This document shows, in pieces, positions 1 through 4,700 of a stretch of DNA of 6,565 nucleotides. Source of the DNA: Minisyncoccota bacterium (GTDB lineage Bacteria; Patescibacteriota; Minisyncoccia; Moranbacterales; GCA-2747515). Each line of letters opens with the position of its first letter. Positions within the stretch are counted from its first letter, which is position 1. Position numbers and translations under genes: made by a program. Where the stretch lies: positions 1 through 6,565 of the forward strand of contig CALIRC010000044.1 in assembly GCA_938044295.1 (NCBI GenBank), in the 5' to 3' direction. The notes under the pieces are model-generated. The model did no database searches, was not told the origin of the DNA, and saw nothing but the letters and a program-made list of their open reading frames with translations.

Positions 1-1
1 T

Positions 2-298
2 CTCGAAGGGATCTTTGGGAATGTTTTCCAGAGTGTCTTTGGAAAAGATGCTTATCCTTCGGTAGAGGAAAAAGCAGCGCATCTCCTCTATTTCATCGTT
101 AAGAATCATCCATTTACCGACGGCAATAAGCGCACTGGTGCGTTTGCCTTTATTTGGTTCCTCGCCAAGGCTGGTATGAAATTTGAAAAAAAGATCACAC
201 CAGAAGCGCTTACTGCCCTTACACTCCTCATCGCTATAAGCAAACCAAAAGAAAAAGATCAGATGGTTGGGCTGGTCTTACTACTGCTAAAAAAATGA
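2..298 (+). CDS. Fic/Doc-family protein, C-terminal part (5' end outside the window)
   Basis: The reading frame is open from the window edge to a TGA at 296-298 and gives 98 residues. It contains HPFTDGNKRTG at partial residues 36-46, which matches the Fic signature, with the invariant His at 36 and an Asp-Gly-Asn-Lys-Arg loop. Fic proteins transfer AMP or other phosphate-containing groups to protein hydroxyls. The NKR variant, instead of NGR, is the form found in Doc, a toxin that phosphorylates EF-Tu. The flanking sequence (LEGIFGNVFQS, YPSVEEKAAHLLYF, and ITPEALTALTLL after the motif) resembles the C-terminal domain of the RhuM-Fic fusion family as I remember it. If so, about two thirds of the protein, including the RhuM domain, lies upstream of the window. 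The stop is followed after one base by an ATG. Family assignment is firm; the fusion partner and the substrate are inferred. Confidence 0.9.
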   Translation, partial: LEGIFGNVFQSVFGKDAYPSVEEKAAHLLYFIVKNHPFTDGNKRTGAFAFIWFLAKAGMKFEKKITPEALTALTLLIAISKPKEKDQMVGLVLLLLKK

Positions 299-328
299 TA
301 TGAAAATTGTGATCCTTGGTTTTGTAGT
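290..328 (+). repeat. 39-bp direct repeat, copy 1
   Basis: This 39-base stretch recurs at 932-970 with a single mismatch (C at 314, G at 956). It covers the last lysine codons and the stop of the upstream frame, the TGA-t-ATG junction, and the first nine or so codons of a new frame beginning MKIVILGFV. The two copies enclose the Nudix gene and its promoter. I infer a duplicated gene junction produced by rearrangement rather than a mobile-element end, because there is no transposase or terminal inverted repeat. Confidence 0.85.
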
Positions 329-416
329 TCAGAAAAATATAGAACAAAGCTTGGCCGAAGATACGTTTGAATCGTACCTAGATTCTATAAAGAAATTGAC
401 AATAAGGAATCATTAA
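300..416 (+). pseudogene. Short ORF after fic, probable gene remnant (38 codons)
   Basis: An ATG lies one base after the fic stop (TGA-t-ATG) and opens a 38-residue frame that starts MKIVILGFVVQKN and ends KKLTIRNH. The first part is inside the 39-bp repeat, and the same start reappears at 942, where it runs into a different sequence. The N-terminus (hydrophobic strand then Gly) would suit a nucleotide-binding enzyme, but no P-loop or other motif follows. Its last codons overlap the promoter of the next gene. I read it as the 5' end of a lost gene joined to unrelated sequence. It could instead be a real small protein translated by reinitiation after fic. Confidence 0.4.
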
Positions 417-424
417 TGTATTAT
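396..424 (+). promoter_or_regulatory. Strong sigma70-type promoter for the Nudix gene
   Basis: A perfect -35 box TTGACA (396-401) is followed after exactly 17 bases by TATTAT (419-424), five of six matches to the -10 consensus. The expected transcript start near 431 leaves a leader of about 26 bases before the ATG at 457. The promoter overlaps the 3' end of the short ORF at 300-416, so the Nudix gene need not depend on transcription from fic. Confidence 0.75.
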
Positions 425-442
425 TGAGTGTTGTACATTAAC

Positions 443-448
443 AGGAGA
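443..448 (+). promoter_or_regulatory. Shine-Dalgarno site AGGAGA that fixes the Nudix start
   Basis: AGGAGA sits eight bases before the ATG at 457. It is one of very few good ribosome binding sites in the window, most genes here having none, and it supports the 457 start. Confidence 0.75.
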
Positions 449-456
449 TTGACATT

Positions 457-873
457 ATGGTAGCAAAAAGTGAACCAGTGAGCGAGAGAGTAAGGGCTCT
501 TATTGTACAGGATGGAGAGTTTCTTCTGATACATCGGGTAAAAGGTGATCTGGAATACTATGTTTTACCAGGTGGTGGAAAAGAATCCAATGAATCTATT
601 GAGGAGGCGCTCTACCGCGAATGTCGAGAGGAACTCTCTGTAGATGTGAATATTATTCACAACTCGGAGCCAATTGACCATGATGGGGAGCGTACTTATA
701 TCTTCAAATGTGAAATACTTAATGGTGATGATCCGGTATTCGGCTCTGGTCCTGAAGTGAGTACGGATGAAAATCAATATAATCTTGTCTGGAGGGGTTG
801 TGATGACGTGAAAAGTCTTGATATTAAACCGACTGCATCAATCCCGACTATTCTAAATCTCATCACTCACTAA
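457..873 (+). CDS. Nudix (MutT-like) hydrolase
   Basis: This 138-residue protein is a single Nudix domain. Nudix enzymes cleave nucleoside diphosphates linked to another group and often clear oxidised or unwanted nucleotides. The Nudix box runs from G40 to V62: G40-x5-E46-x7-R54-E55-C56-R57-E58-E59, with the metal-binding glutamates E55, E58 and E59 all present. The glycine that normally follows in the xGU part is Ser61, a small departure. Strand RVRALIVQDGEFLLIHR precedes the box, and YYVLPGGG leads into it, as is common for the MutT-like branch. The ATG at 457 has a good Shine-Dalgarno site and its own TTGACA/TATTAT promoter. The gene lies between the two copies of a 39-bp direct repeat, so it may have been brought in as a unit or may mark a duplication. 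Substrate cannot be told from sequence. Confidence 0.93.
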   Translation: MVAKSEPVSERVRALIVQDGEFLLIHRVKGDLEYYVLPGGGKESNESIEEALYRECREELSVDVNIIHNSEPIDHDGERTYIFKCEILNGDDPVFGSGPEVSTDENQYNLVWRGCDDVKSLDIKPTASIPTILNLITH

Positions 874-886
874 GGAGTAAACAAAA

Positions 887-940
887 TTGAATAAATTAAC
901 TCAGGGTGATTACGAGGCTGCTGAGCAAATTAAAAAATGA
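887..940 (+). other. 17-codon ORF with strong Shine-Dalgarno, likely truncated gene start
   Basis: AAGGAG at 872-877 overlaps the Nudix stop codon and sits nine bases before a TTG at 887, which opens MNKLTQGDYEAAEQIKK and stops at TGA 938-940. A well-placed ribosome binding site before such a tiny frame suggests the start of a gene cut off where the second repeat copy begins (932). It could also be a functional short peptide that couples Nudix translation to the next start, since TGA-t-ATG follows at once. Confidence 0.4.
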
Positions 941-970
941 TATGAAAATTGTGATGCTTGGTTTTGTAGT
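932..970 (+). repeat. 39-bp direct repeat, copy 2
   Basis: This copy matches 290-328 at 38 of 39 positions. As in copy 1, it begins in the lysine codons that end an upstream frame and contains TGA-t-ATG followed by the MKIV(I/M)LGFV start. The single difference falls at the third position of a codon in that frame (ATC to ATG), which favours this as the ancestral coding frame. Confidence 0.85.
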
Positions 971-1035
971 GAAATACATACAAAGAAATCGATCATGCCG
1001 AGTGGTATCATGCTCGTGATATTATAGTGGTATGA
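942..1035 (+). pseudogene. Remnant of an internally deleted gene between the Nudix and membrane-protein genes
   Basis: Two protein-like pieces occupy this gap in different frames. The 5' piece begins at ATG 942 (MKIVMLGFVVKYIQRN), just after a TGA. The 3' piece, open from 973, reads NTYKEIDHAEWYHARDIIVV and ends in a TGA at 1033-1035 that overlaps the ATG of the next gene as ATGA. Keeping both a coupled start and a coupled stop suggests one former gene whose middle was deleted with loss of frame. Family unknown. The 3' piece is too short to search by eye, so this is an inference from frame structure. Confidence 0.4.
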
Positions 1036-1679
1036 ATGCATATAAGATTTTTCAAAAAATTAATCCAACGATTTTATCACTTGTTGTTGTCAACATTTTT
1101 TTAATTGCTTCTGCACTTCGTGGGAATATCTCTATTGAGGAAGTTATGGTTATATACTTTCTCGACATTATTCTTTCTGTGCTGTTCCAGTCTTTTCCAT
1201 TGATCATATATTACTTTCGTACAAGAAAAATACGAGGTAGATTGTATAGATTTTTTGCCTGTACAATCCTACTGTTTGTCAGTCTCTCTTTCTTGATATT
1301 ATTGGGATCTCTGGCTTTGCAAGTGATATTTCCAGGCGCAAATCTAGATTCACAAATCGTACTTGGGTGGACGCTTGTACTATTTATTAATCACGTCATT
1401 TTCTCAATATTTCGATGGTCAAAGAGTAAAATCAAAATAGAAGATCGACTAGAATCTTTTATTAGCATTGATTTGTATAGTACACTCCACCATATCGTTT
1501 TGATTGTCATATTTGTTGGCATTATGTGGGCTCTTGAGAGCCTTGACTCGGAGATTTTAGGGAGCTCTTATCACAGTATTCTTATCATTGTTTATGCTTT
1601 TTTTAAAATGGTTTCTGATATAGATATTTACAGACAATATATGGGACAGAGATCATGTTATAAGTTGACCTGGTTTTGA
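1032..1679 (+). CDS. Six-helix integral membrane protein, DUF6498-like
   Basis: This 215-residue protein has about six hydrophobic segments, near residues 13-29, 38-62, 74-100, 108-127, 150-169 and 181-195. The basic loop TRKIRGR (64-70) after helix 2 and the run RWSKSKIK (128-135) after helix 4 suggest that those loops are cytoplasmic. The start (PTILSLVVVNIFLIASAL), the acidic residue in YFLDII, and the closing FFKMVSDIDIY resemble the DUF6498 layout as I remember it, but this was not checked against a profile. Function is unknown, and no catalytic motif is visible apart from a His pair (153-154) at the start of helix 5. The ATG overlaps the TGA of an upstream gene remnant (ATGA), so translation was probably coupled to a gene now broken. 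No clear Shine-Dalgarno is present. The last dozen residues (GQRSCYKLTWF) look unlike the rest and could be a frameshifted tail. Confidence 0.8.
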   Translation: MNAYKIFQKINPTILSLVVVNIFLIASALRGNISIEEVMVIYFLDIILSVLFQSFPLIIYYFRTRKIRGRLYRFFACTILLFVSLSFLILLGSLALQVIFPGANLDSQIVLGWTLVLFINHVIFSIFRWSKSKIKIEDRLESFISIDLYSTLHHIVLIVIFVGIMWALESLDSEILGSSYHSILIIVYAFFKMVSDIDIYRQYMGQRSCYKLTWF

Positions 1680-1692
1680 GGTGTCTGAATAA

Positions 1693-1841
1693 TTGTTTGT
1701 AATTCCAACGACAAGGAAGGATCATTTTCAATACGTCGGTTACACATCACTTTACAAGAAAAAATTACTCTTTTGAGCGACTTTTTTGTGAATCAAATCT
1801 ATGACCATACTGGGATTGAACATATGATAATATTGATATAA
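1693..1841 (+). pseudogene. Frameshifted gene fragment before the IMPase gene
   Basis: The 179-base gap after the membrane protein is not featureless. One frame reads VIPTTRKDHFQYVGYTSLY up to a run of A residues at about 1758-1764. A shift of frame there continues as TLLSDFFVNQIYDHTGIEHM to a TAA at 1839-1841. Together they make about 48 residues of protein-like composition. The join at a homopolymer is the expected place for an indel. I do not recognise the family, and the 5' end has no ATG. This is a low-confidence remnant; its 3' end overlaps the promoter candidate for the next gene. Confidence 0.3.
1822..1833 (+). promoter_or_regulatory. Candidate extended -10 promoter for the IMPase gene
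   Basis: The 12-mer ATATGATAATAT contains TG-A-TAATAT, an extended -10 element with its hexamer at 1828-1833. No good -35 lies 17 bases upstream, which extended -10 promoters tolerate. The identical 12-mer occurs at 2825-2836 before the next transcription unit. The gene start at 1859 is 25 bases beyond the hexamer. A second option is TTGAAC (1816-1821) with TATAAA (1837-1842), but its 15-base spacing is poor. Confidence 0.45.
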
Positions 1842-1858
1842 ATAATTTGATCTAACTA

Positions 1859-2677
1859 ATGAAGATGGGGAAGATGGAATATGCAGGATTTGTGAAGTCT
1901 ATACTGGAGGAGTCTTCAAGTATAGCGTCGGGCTATTTTGGAAAAGTTAGTGCTGAAGTAAAAGAGGGAGATAATAATCAGGTTTTGACAGATGCTGATT
2001 TGGCAATAGGAAATTTTATTTTGCGACAAATCTCAAAAACTTTTCCTGAGCACAATATCATTGATGAAGAAAAAGGCATTATTGACAACGATTCTCGGTA
2101 TACTTGGGTAGTGGATCCTATTGATGGTACTAGCAACTTTGCGAGTGGTTCACCACTTTATGGAACGTTGTTGGGATTATTGGATAATGATCAGCCGATT
2201 GTTGGTGGTGCTTCATTGCCATCTTTTGGTGAGATATATGTTGCTGAGAGCGGAGGCGGTTCATTTTGTAATGGAGAAAAAATTAGTGTATCGACAGAGA
2301 AAAATTTATTGAACTCTCTAGTCGCATATGGTATTGATGGCTATCAGGATGATCCAGAGAGAACACGTCGAGAATGTGACATGATGGCAGAAATTGTGTT
2401 AAATATTCGAAATCTTCGAACCTCAAATTCTGTTTTTGATTCTGTTATGGTTGCAAAGGGTGTATACGGTGTACAGTTAAATAGTACAAGTAAGATTTGG
2501 GATAATGTCGCGTTGCAAGTGATTATAGAAGAGGCAGGTGGAGTCTATACTGATATCGATGGGAATCGAATGAATTATAGTAAGCCTCTTTCTCGATATG
2601 ATCAAAATTTCACGTTGGCATGTGGTGCATTGGAGTTGCATCACAAGTTGATTAGCGTAGTGACTAAAAGTCGATAA
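1859..2677 (+). CDS. Inositol monophosphatase-family phosphatase
   Basis: The protein has 272 residues, the usual size of the family. These are Mg2+-dependent, lithium-sensitive phosphatases acting on inositol phosphates, histidinol phosphate, 3'-phosphoadenosine phosphates or sugar bisphosphates. The metal-binding signatures are all present: VLTDADLAIGNFI (42-54) before IIDEEKG with E70, WVVDPIDGTSNF (83-94) with D86 and D89, and WDN at 214-216 (D215), followed by IIEEAGGVYTD. The usual Gly-Ser-Ala segment after the arginine is instead LRTSNSVFDS, so specificity may differ from SuhB or HisN; substrate cannot be assigned. The start is uncertain: ATG codons lie at 1859, 1865 and 1874, and none has a proper Shine-Dalgarno. 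I keep the first. The gene stands alone, with a promoter candidate upstream and a terminator-like hairpin about 120 bases downstream. Confidence 0.93.
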   Translation: MKMGKMEYAGFVKSILEESSSIASGYFGKVSAEVKEGDNNQVLTDADLAIGNFILRQISKTFPEHNIIDEEKGIIDNDSRYTWVVDPIDGTSNFASGSPLYGTLLGLLDNDQPIVGGASLPSFGEIYVAESGGGSFCNGEKISVSTEKNLLNSLVAYGIDGYQDDPERTRRECDMMAEIVLNIRNLRTSNSVFDSVMVAKGVYGVQLNSTSKIWDNVALQVIIEEAGGVYTDIDGNRMNYSKPLSRYDQNFTLACGALELHHKLISVVTKSR

Positions 2678-2693
2678 GTATGTGTAGGGAAGT

Positions 2694-2813
2694 TTGCTAT
2701 ATAAAATAGTCTGCCATTTATGCAATTCTGCAATAACAGTATTCTTACTTAAAGGGTGCTATGATAAGTTGTGATGTTTGGATTACAATGAGCTTAAACA
2801 CTTCATTTCGTAG
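2694..2813 (+). pseudogene. Gene remnant with a zinc-ribbon-like start
   Basis: One frame reads LLYKIVCHLCNSAITVFLLK, then GCYDKL, a TGA at 2772-2774, and on in the same frame as CLDYNELKHFIS to TAG at 2811-2813. The CxxC pair followed by a Gly-Cys-Tyr-Asp segment resembles the short zinc-ribbon-like start of some SAM-dependent methyltransferases (C-x2-C ... y-x-l-x-x-C). Everything after about 40 codons is missing. There is no ATG; TTG 2694 is the only start option. The family suggestion is a visual resemblance only and the gene is clearly not intact. Confidence 0.3.
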
Positions 2814-2820
2814 TGTTTTT
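2796..2820 (+). terminator. Weak intrinsic terminator candidate after the IMPase gene
   Basis: AAACACT (2796-2802) pairs with AGTGTTT (2812-2818) across a nine-base loop, and the second arm runs into TTTTTG. The stem has seven pairs but only two are G-C, so it is weak. The position fits: it lies between the IMPase gene and the promoter of the next unit. Confidence 0.45.
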
Positions 2821-2824
2821 GTAT

Positions 2825-2836
2825 ATATGATAATAT
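2825..2836 (+). promoter_or_regulatory. Candidate extended -10 promoter for the flavin-fold/CutA/peptidase unit
   Basis: ATATGATAATAT repeats exactly the 12-mer at 1822-1833 and holds TG-A-TAATAT with its hexamer at 2831-2836. It follows the terminator candidate directly. The normal start distance of about seven bases places the transcript start on or next to the ATG at 2843, so the short ORF there could be read as a leaderless message. Confidence 0.5.
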
Positions 2837-2842
2837 AAATAT

Positions 2843-2952
2843 ATGCAAAAATACTATCTAGGAATCGTGAGTGTACTACATCCTTATTATGAGGAAAACA
2901 GCAGTGAGAGTTGTATGAATTTATTGATCAGTGGTTGAAGAAAATGATATGA
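2843..2952 (+). pseudogene. Short leader-like ORF or frameshifted gene remnant before the flavin-fold gene
   Basis: ATG 2843 opens 31 codons (MQKYYLGIVSVLHPYYEENS, then SESCMNLLISG) ending at TGA 2936-2938. A different frame, open from 2908, reads ELYEFIDQWLKKMI and ends in a TGA at 2950-2952 that overlaps the ATG of the next gene as ATGA. The second piece looks like a natural protein C-terminus, so a gene with a deletion or frameshift around 2905-2920 is the likeliest explanation. Alternatively the 31-codon frame is a real leader peptide: its ATG falls where transcription should begin from the upstream -10 element. No family recognised. Confidence 0.4.
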
Positions 2953-3401
2953 ACATCGAACAAATTATCAGGGATTATTTCCCAGAGAACGTCCACATGT
3001 CGCTTGCTACAAGTAATGGTGATATGCCATGGATCACAGAGGTGCATTTTTCCTATGATAATGACCTGAACTTTTACTTCATCTCACGACCTAGCAGAAG
3101 GCACAGCATAGAGATCGAGAACAATCCAAAAGTTGCAGGCAATATCATCAAGCAGCATGCCAAAGGAGAGAAAGTCAGAGGTGTCTATTTTGAGGGAACG
3201 TGTGAGCGTTGTGAAAGTATATCAGACGCAGACCCAGCATACTCCACCTATAAAGACAGGTTTGATATTGGTCCCGAAAGACTCGAAGAGCAAAAGGAAG
3301 AGGATGGTCATAGATTTTACAAGATCACAGTAAATACTTTTTATCTCTTCGATGAACTAGGGGATTATGACGCAGGGAAATATGAGCTAAAATGGAAATG
3401 A
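2949..3401 (+). CDS. Pyridoxamine 5'-phosphate oxidase-like protein (FMN-binding split-barrel fold)
   Basis: The 150-residue protein has the small split-barrel pattern of the putative PNPOx family, which bind FMN, F420 or haem and carry out redox reactions on small molecules. Visible segments are the first strands NVHMSLATSNGDMPWITEVH (14-33), a strand FYFISRPSRRHSIEIENNPK (42-61) typical of the flavin-phosphate region, then VYFEGTCERC (79-88), and a final strand around RFYKITVNTFYLFDEL (122-137). True PNPO biosynthetic enzymes are about 200 residues with extra substrate-binding arginines, so vitamin B6 synthesis is unlikely. I chose ATG 2949 over the in-frame GTG 2931 because it makes an ATGA overlap with the upstream remnant and begins where the family usually does. 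The TGA stop is followed after one base by the ATG of the CutA-like gene, so the two are translationally coupled. Confidence 0.87.
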   Translation: MNIEQIIRDYFPENVHMSLATSNGDMPWITEVHFSYDNDLNFYFISRPSRRHSIEIENNPKVAGNIIKQHAKGEKVRGVYFEGTCERCESISDADPAYSTYKDRFDIGPERLEEQKEEDGHRFYKITVNTFYLFDELGDYDAGKYELKWK

Positions 3402-3402
3402 T

Positions 3403-3714
3403 ATGAAGTATATACATGTTCTCATTAGTGCAGAAAACAAAGAGCAGGCAAACACAATTCTCGATGCGCTTCTTGCGCAGAAATTGATCTTTGGTGGTCC
3501 TATCCTTGAAGGACCTGCGAAGTTTTGGTGGAAGGGAGAGATTTGTAGTATGGATTATGCATATATCCTGACCTATACACGTGAAGATTTGAAAGAAAAG
3601 ATGACTTGCGAAGCAGAGAAAGCATCGGAGGAGGAAGTTTGCATGATTTCATGTATGCCACTGGATGCAAATCCCGCGCTTATCAATTTGCTTGATGAAA
3701 CGTTTAAAAATTAA
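3403..3714 (+). CDS. CutA-like protein (divalent cation tolerance family)
   Basis: At 103 residues this is CutA-sized. CutA proteins are very stable trimers of ferredoxin-like subunits first linked to copper tolerance, though their true role is unclear. Matches to the family order are the first strand MKYIHVLISAENKEQANTIL (1-20), the helix end ALLAQKLIFGGPIL (22-35), the FWWKGEI segment (41-47) equal to the usual YWWxGKI, the strand AYILTYTRED (53-62), and the end PLDANPALINLLDETF (86-101). Differences are notable: the usual Ala-Cys after the first helix is Gly-Gly, and the His-Pro-Tyr-x-x-Pro stretch is replaced by ASEEEVCMIS. Metal binding is therefore doubtful. It sits one base after the flavin-fold gene and eight bases before the peptidase-like gene. 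No Shine-Dalgarno is visible; reinitiation is likely. Confidence 0.82.
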   Translation: MKYIHVLISAENKEQANTILDALLAQKLIFGGPILEGPAKFWWKGEICSMDYAYILTYTREDLKEKMTCEAEKASEEEVCMISCMPLDANPALINLLDETFKN

Positions 3715-3722
3715 ATGAAAAT

Positions 3723-4301
3723 ATGAAAACAACATTTATATTGCATGGTGGTAGGCTTAAAGTTAGCGATCCTTACAATGATTCTTTTTGTGCTGAGATT
3801 ACTAAAAATCTTTCTGATGGTGATGAGGTTCTATTCATCGGCTTTGCTAGAAGAGATGAAGAAGATCGACTAAAAATCTATGAGCGGGATAAAGGATATA
3901 TCCTAGCACAAACAAATAAAGATATTACAGTCACTAACGCTACATATGAAAATTTGATTGAACAAATAAGAAATGCTGATGTCATATTTATTACTGGTGG
4001 AGAGACTGGTGAGCTAGTCAAAGATATAAGGAAGTACCCTGATTTTATAGATGCTATAAAGGGTAAAGTGGTTGCGGGATCATCTGCTGGAGCCTATCTT
4101 TTTTCACAATACTATTTTTCTAATCCTGAGGGGGTATGTGAGGGACTTGGTACTCTTCCTATTAAAATCATTGGTCACTATGGAAATCCGCAATATAAAG
4201 GTACAGAGGAGTCATTGCATTTACTTAAGAATTATGGAGAAGATCTAGAGGTGATTGTAGTGAATGAATGTGAATGGACTGTAAGGGAAATCGCATTATA
4301 A
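3723..4301 (+). CDS. Peptidase E-like (family S51) class I glutamine amidotransferase-fold protein
   Basis: This 192-residue protein has the layout of peptidase E and related proteins, cytoplasmic serine hydrolases of which the known PepE cuts dipeptides with N-terminal Asp. The first strand TTFILHGGRLK leads to VLFIGFARRDEED (36-48), then DVIFITGGETGELVKDI (86-102), the family's Gly-Gly loop, and VVAGSSAGAYLFS (116-128), the nucleophile elbow with G119-x-S121-x-G123. His152 in IIGHYGN is the probable catalytic His, and acidic residues near the C-terminus (E182, E184) are candidates for the third member. It is shorter than the roughly 230-residue enterobacterial PepE. Many S51 relatives have no measured activity, so dipeptidase function is an inference. 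It follows the CutA-like gene by eight bases without a clear Shine-Dalgarno and is probably the last gene of the unit. Confidence 0.88.
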   Translation: MKTTFILHGGRLKVSDPYNDSFCAEITKNLSDGDEVLFIGFARRDEEDRLKIYERDKGYILAQTNKDITVTNATYENLIEQIRNADVIFITGGETGELVKDIRKYPDFIDAIKGKVVAGSSAGAYLFSQYYFSNPEGVCEGLGTLPIKIIGHYGNPQYKGTEESLHLLKNYGEDLEVIVVNECEWTVREIAL

Positions 4302-4350
4302 ATTCAGAAAGACTACAAATATTGGTGAGGAAAGGGTGTGAGTAGTAGTT
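4302..4350 (+). other. Short spacer after the peptidase-like gene
   Basis: I see no hairpin with a T-run here, so termination of the three-gene unit is not explained by an intrinsic terminator close to its end. A purine-rich GAGGAAAGGG (4327-4336) could be a relic ribosome binding site for the broken frame that follows. Confidence 0.3.
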
Positions 4351-4630
4351 GTGGAAATGCTTAATGGTAAAGATCAGACTTTTCAAGTGGGCAGCGTGGT
4401 AAAGCTGATCAGAGATGATGACTTCATCGGAAGGTCATTGGAAAATTTTTAGAGAAGAGGGATGTGTGGGTGATGACATTTTTCTCTCGGTAATGCCTAC
4501 ATGGTGGCGGTACATAGATTAGGTTAAACCAGATGGAAACACTACAATAGATTCTATAGTCATAGTGAATAGAGATGCTATAAGAAGGGTAAGGTACATT
4601 TGTGTAGTAGATTTCATAGAAAGTTTGTGA
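4351..4630 (+). pseudogene. Pseudogene of about 90 codons with a frameshift and an in-frame stop
   Basis: The 399-base gap before the HAD gene holds a convincing dead gene. From GTG 4351 (or ATG 4357) one frame reads EMLNGKDQTFQVGSVVKLIR and DDDFIGRSLENF to TAG 4450-4452. Shifting by one base in the T5 run at 4446-4450 continues as FREEGCVGDDIFLSVMPTWW and RYID to TAG 4520-4522, then on in the same frame as VKPDGNTTIDSIVIVNRDAI and RRVRYICVVDFIESL to TGA 4628-4630. The composition is protein-like throughout, with charged and hydrophobic residues alternating as in folded domains. At least two lesions are needed. Reading upstream in the first frame gives VVVV after a TGA at 4339-4341, so the real start may be further 5' and a third lesion is possible. 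I do not recognise the family. Confidence 0.5.
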
Positions 4631-4638
4631 AGAAAGTG

Positions 4639-4668
4639 TTGAAATGATGATGTAAGTAAAATTATAAA
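4639..4668 (+). promoter_or_regulatory. Promoter candidate for the HAD phosphatase gene
   Basis: TTGAAA (4639-4644) and TATAAA (4663-4668) are each five of six consensus matches and are 18 bases apart. The expected start near 4675 gives a leader of about 26 bases before ATG 4701, the same length as for the Nudix promoter. Confidence 0.55.
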
Positions 4669-4700
4669 GAAAATGAAATTGACTGAATATATGATGCATT

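Noticed and set aside
2..416. Fic plus following short ORF as a toxin-antitoxin pair
   Set aside because: The 38-codon frame shares its start with an unrelated junction at 942 and has no antitoxin-like features. Fic antitoxins usually precede the toxin or are built into it.
2477..2725. 82-codon minus-strand frame
   Set aside because: It lies mostly antisense to the conserved C-terminal half of the IMPase gene, including the WDN motif, and has no family features.
2931..2948. GTG 2931 as start of the flavin-fold gene
   Set aside because: It adds six residues (MVEEND) ahead of the family's normal start, has no ribosome binding site, and loses the ATGA overlap found at 2949.
2772..4630. Recoding of TGA or TAG as an amino acid, to rescue the broken frames
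   Set aside because: TGA ends the fic, DUF6498-like and flavin-fold genes at sensible places, two of them directly joined to or near new frames. The broken frames also contain TAG codons and true frameshifts, which recoding cannot explain.
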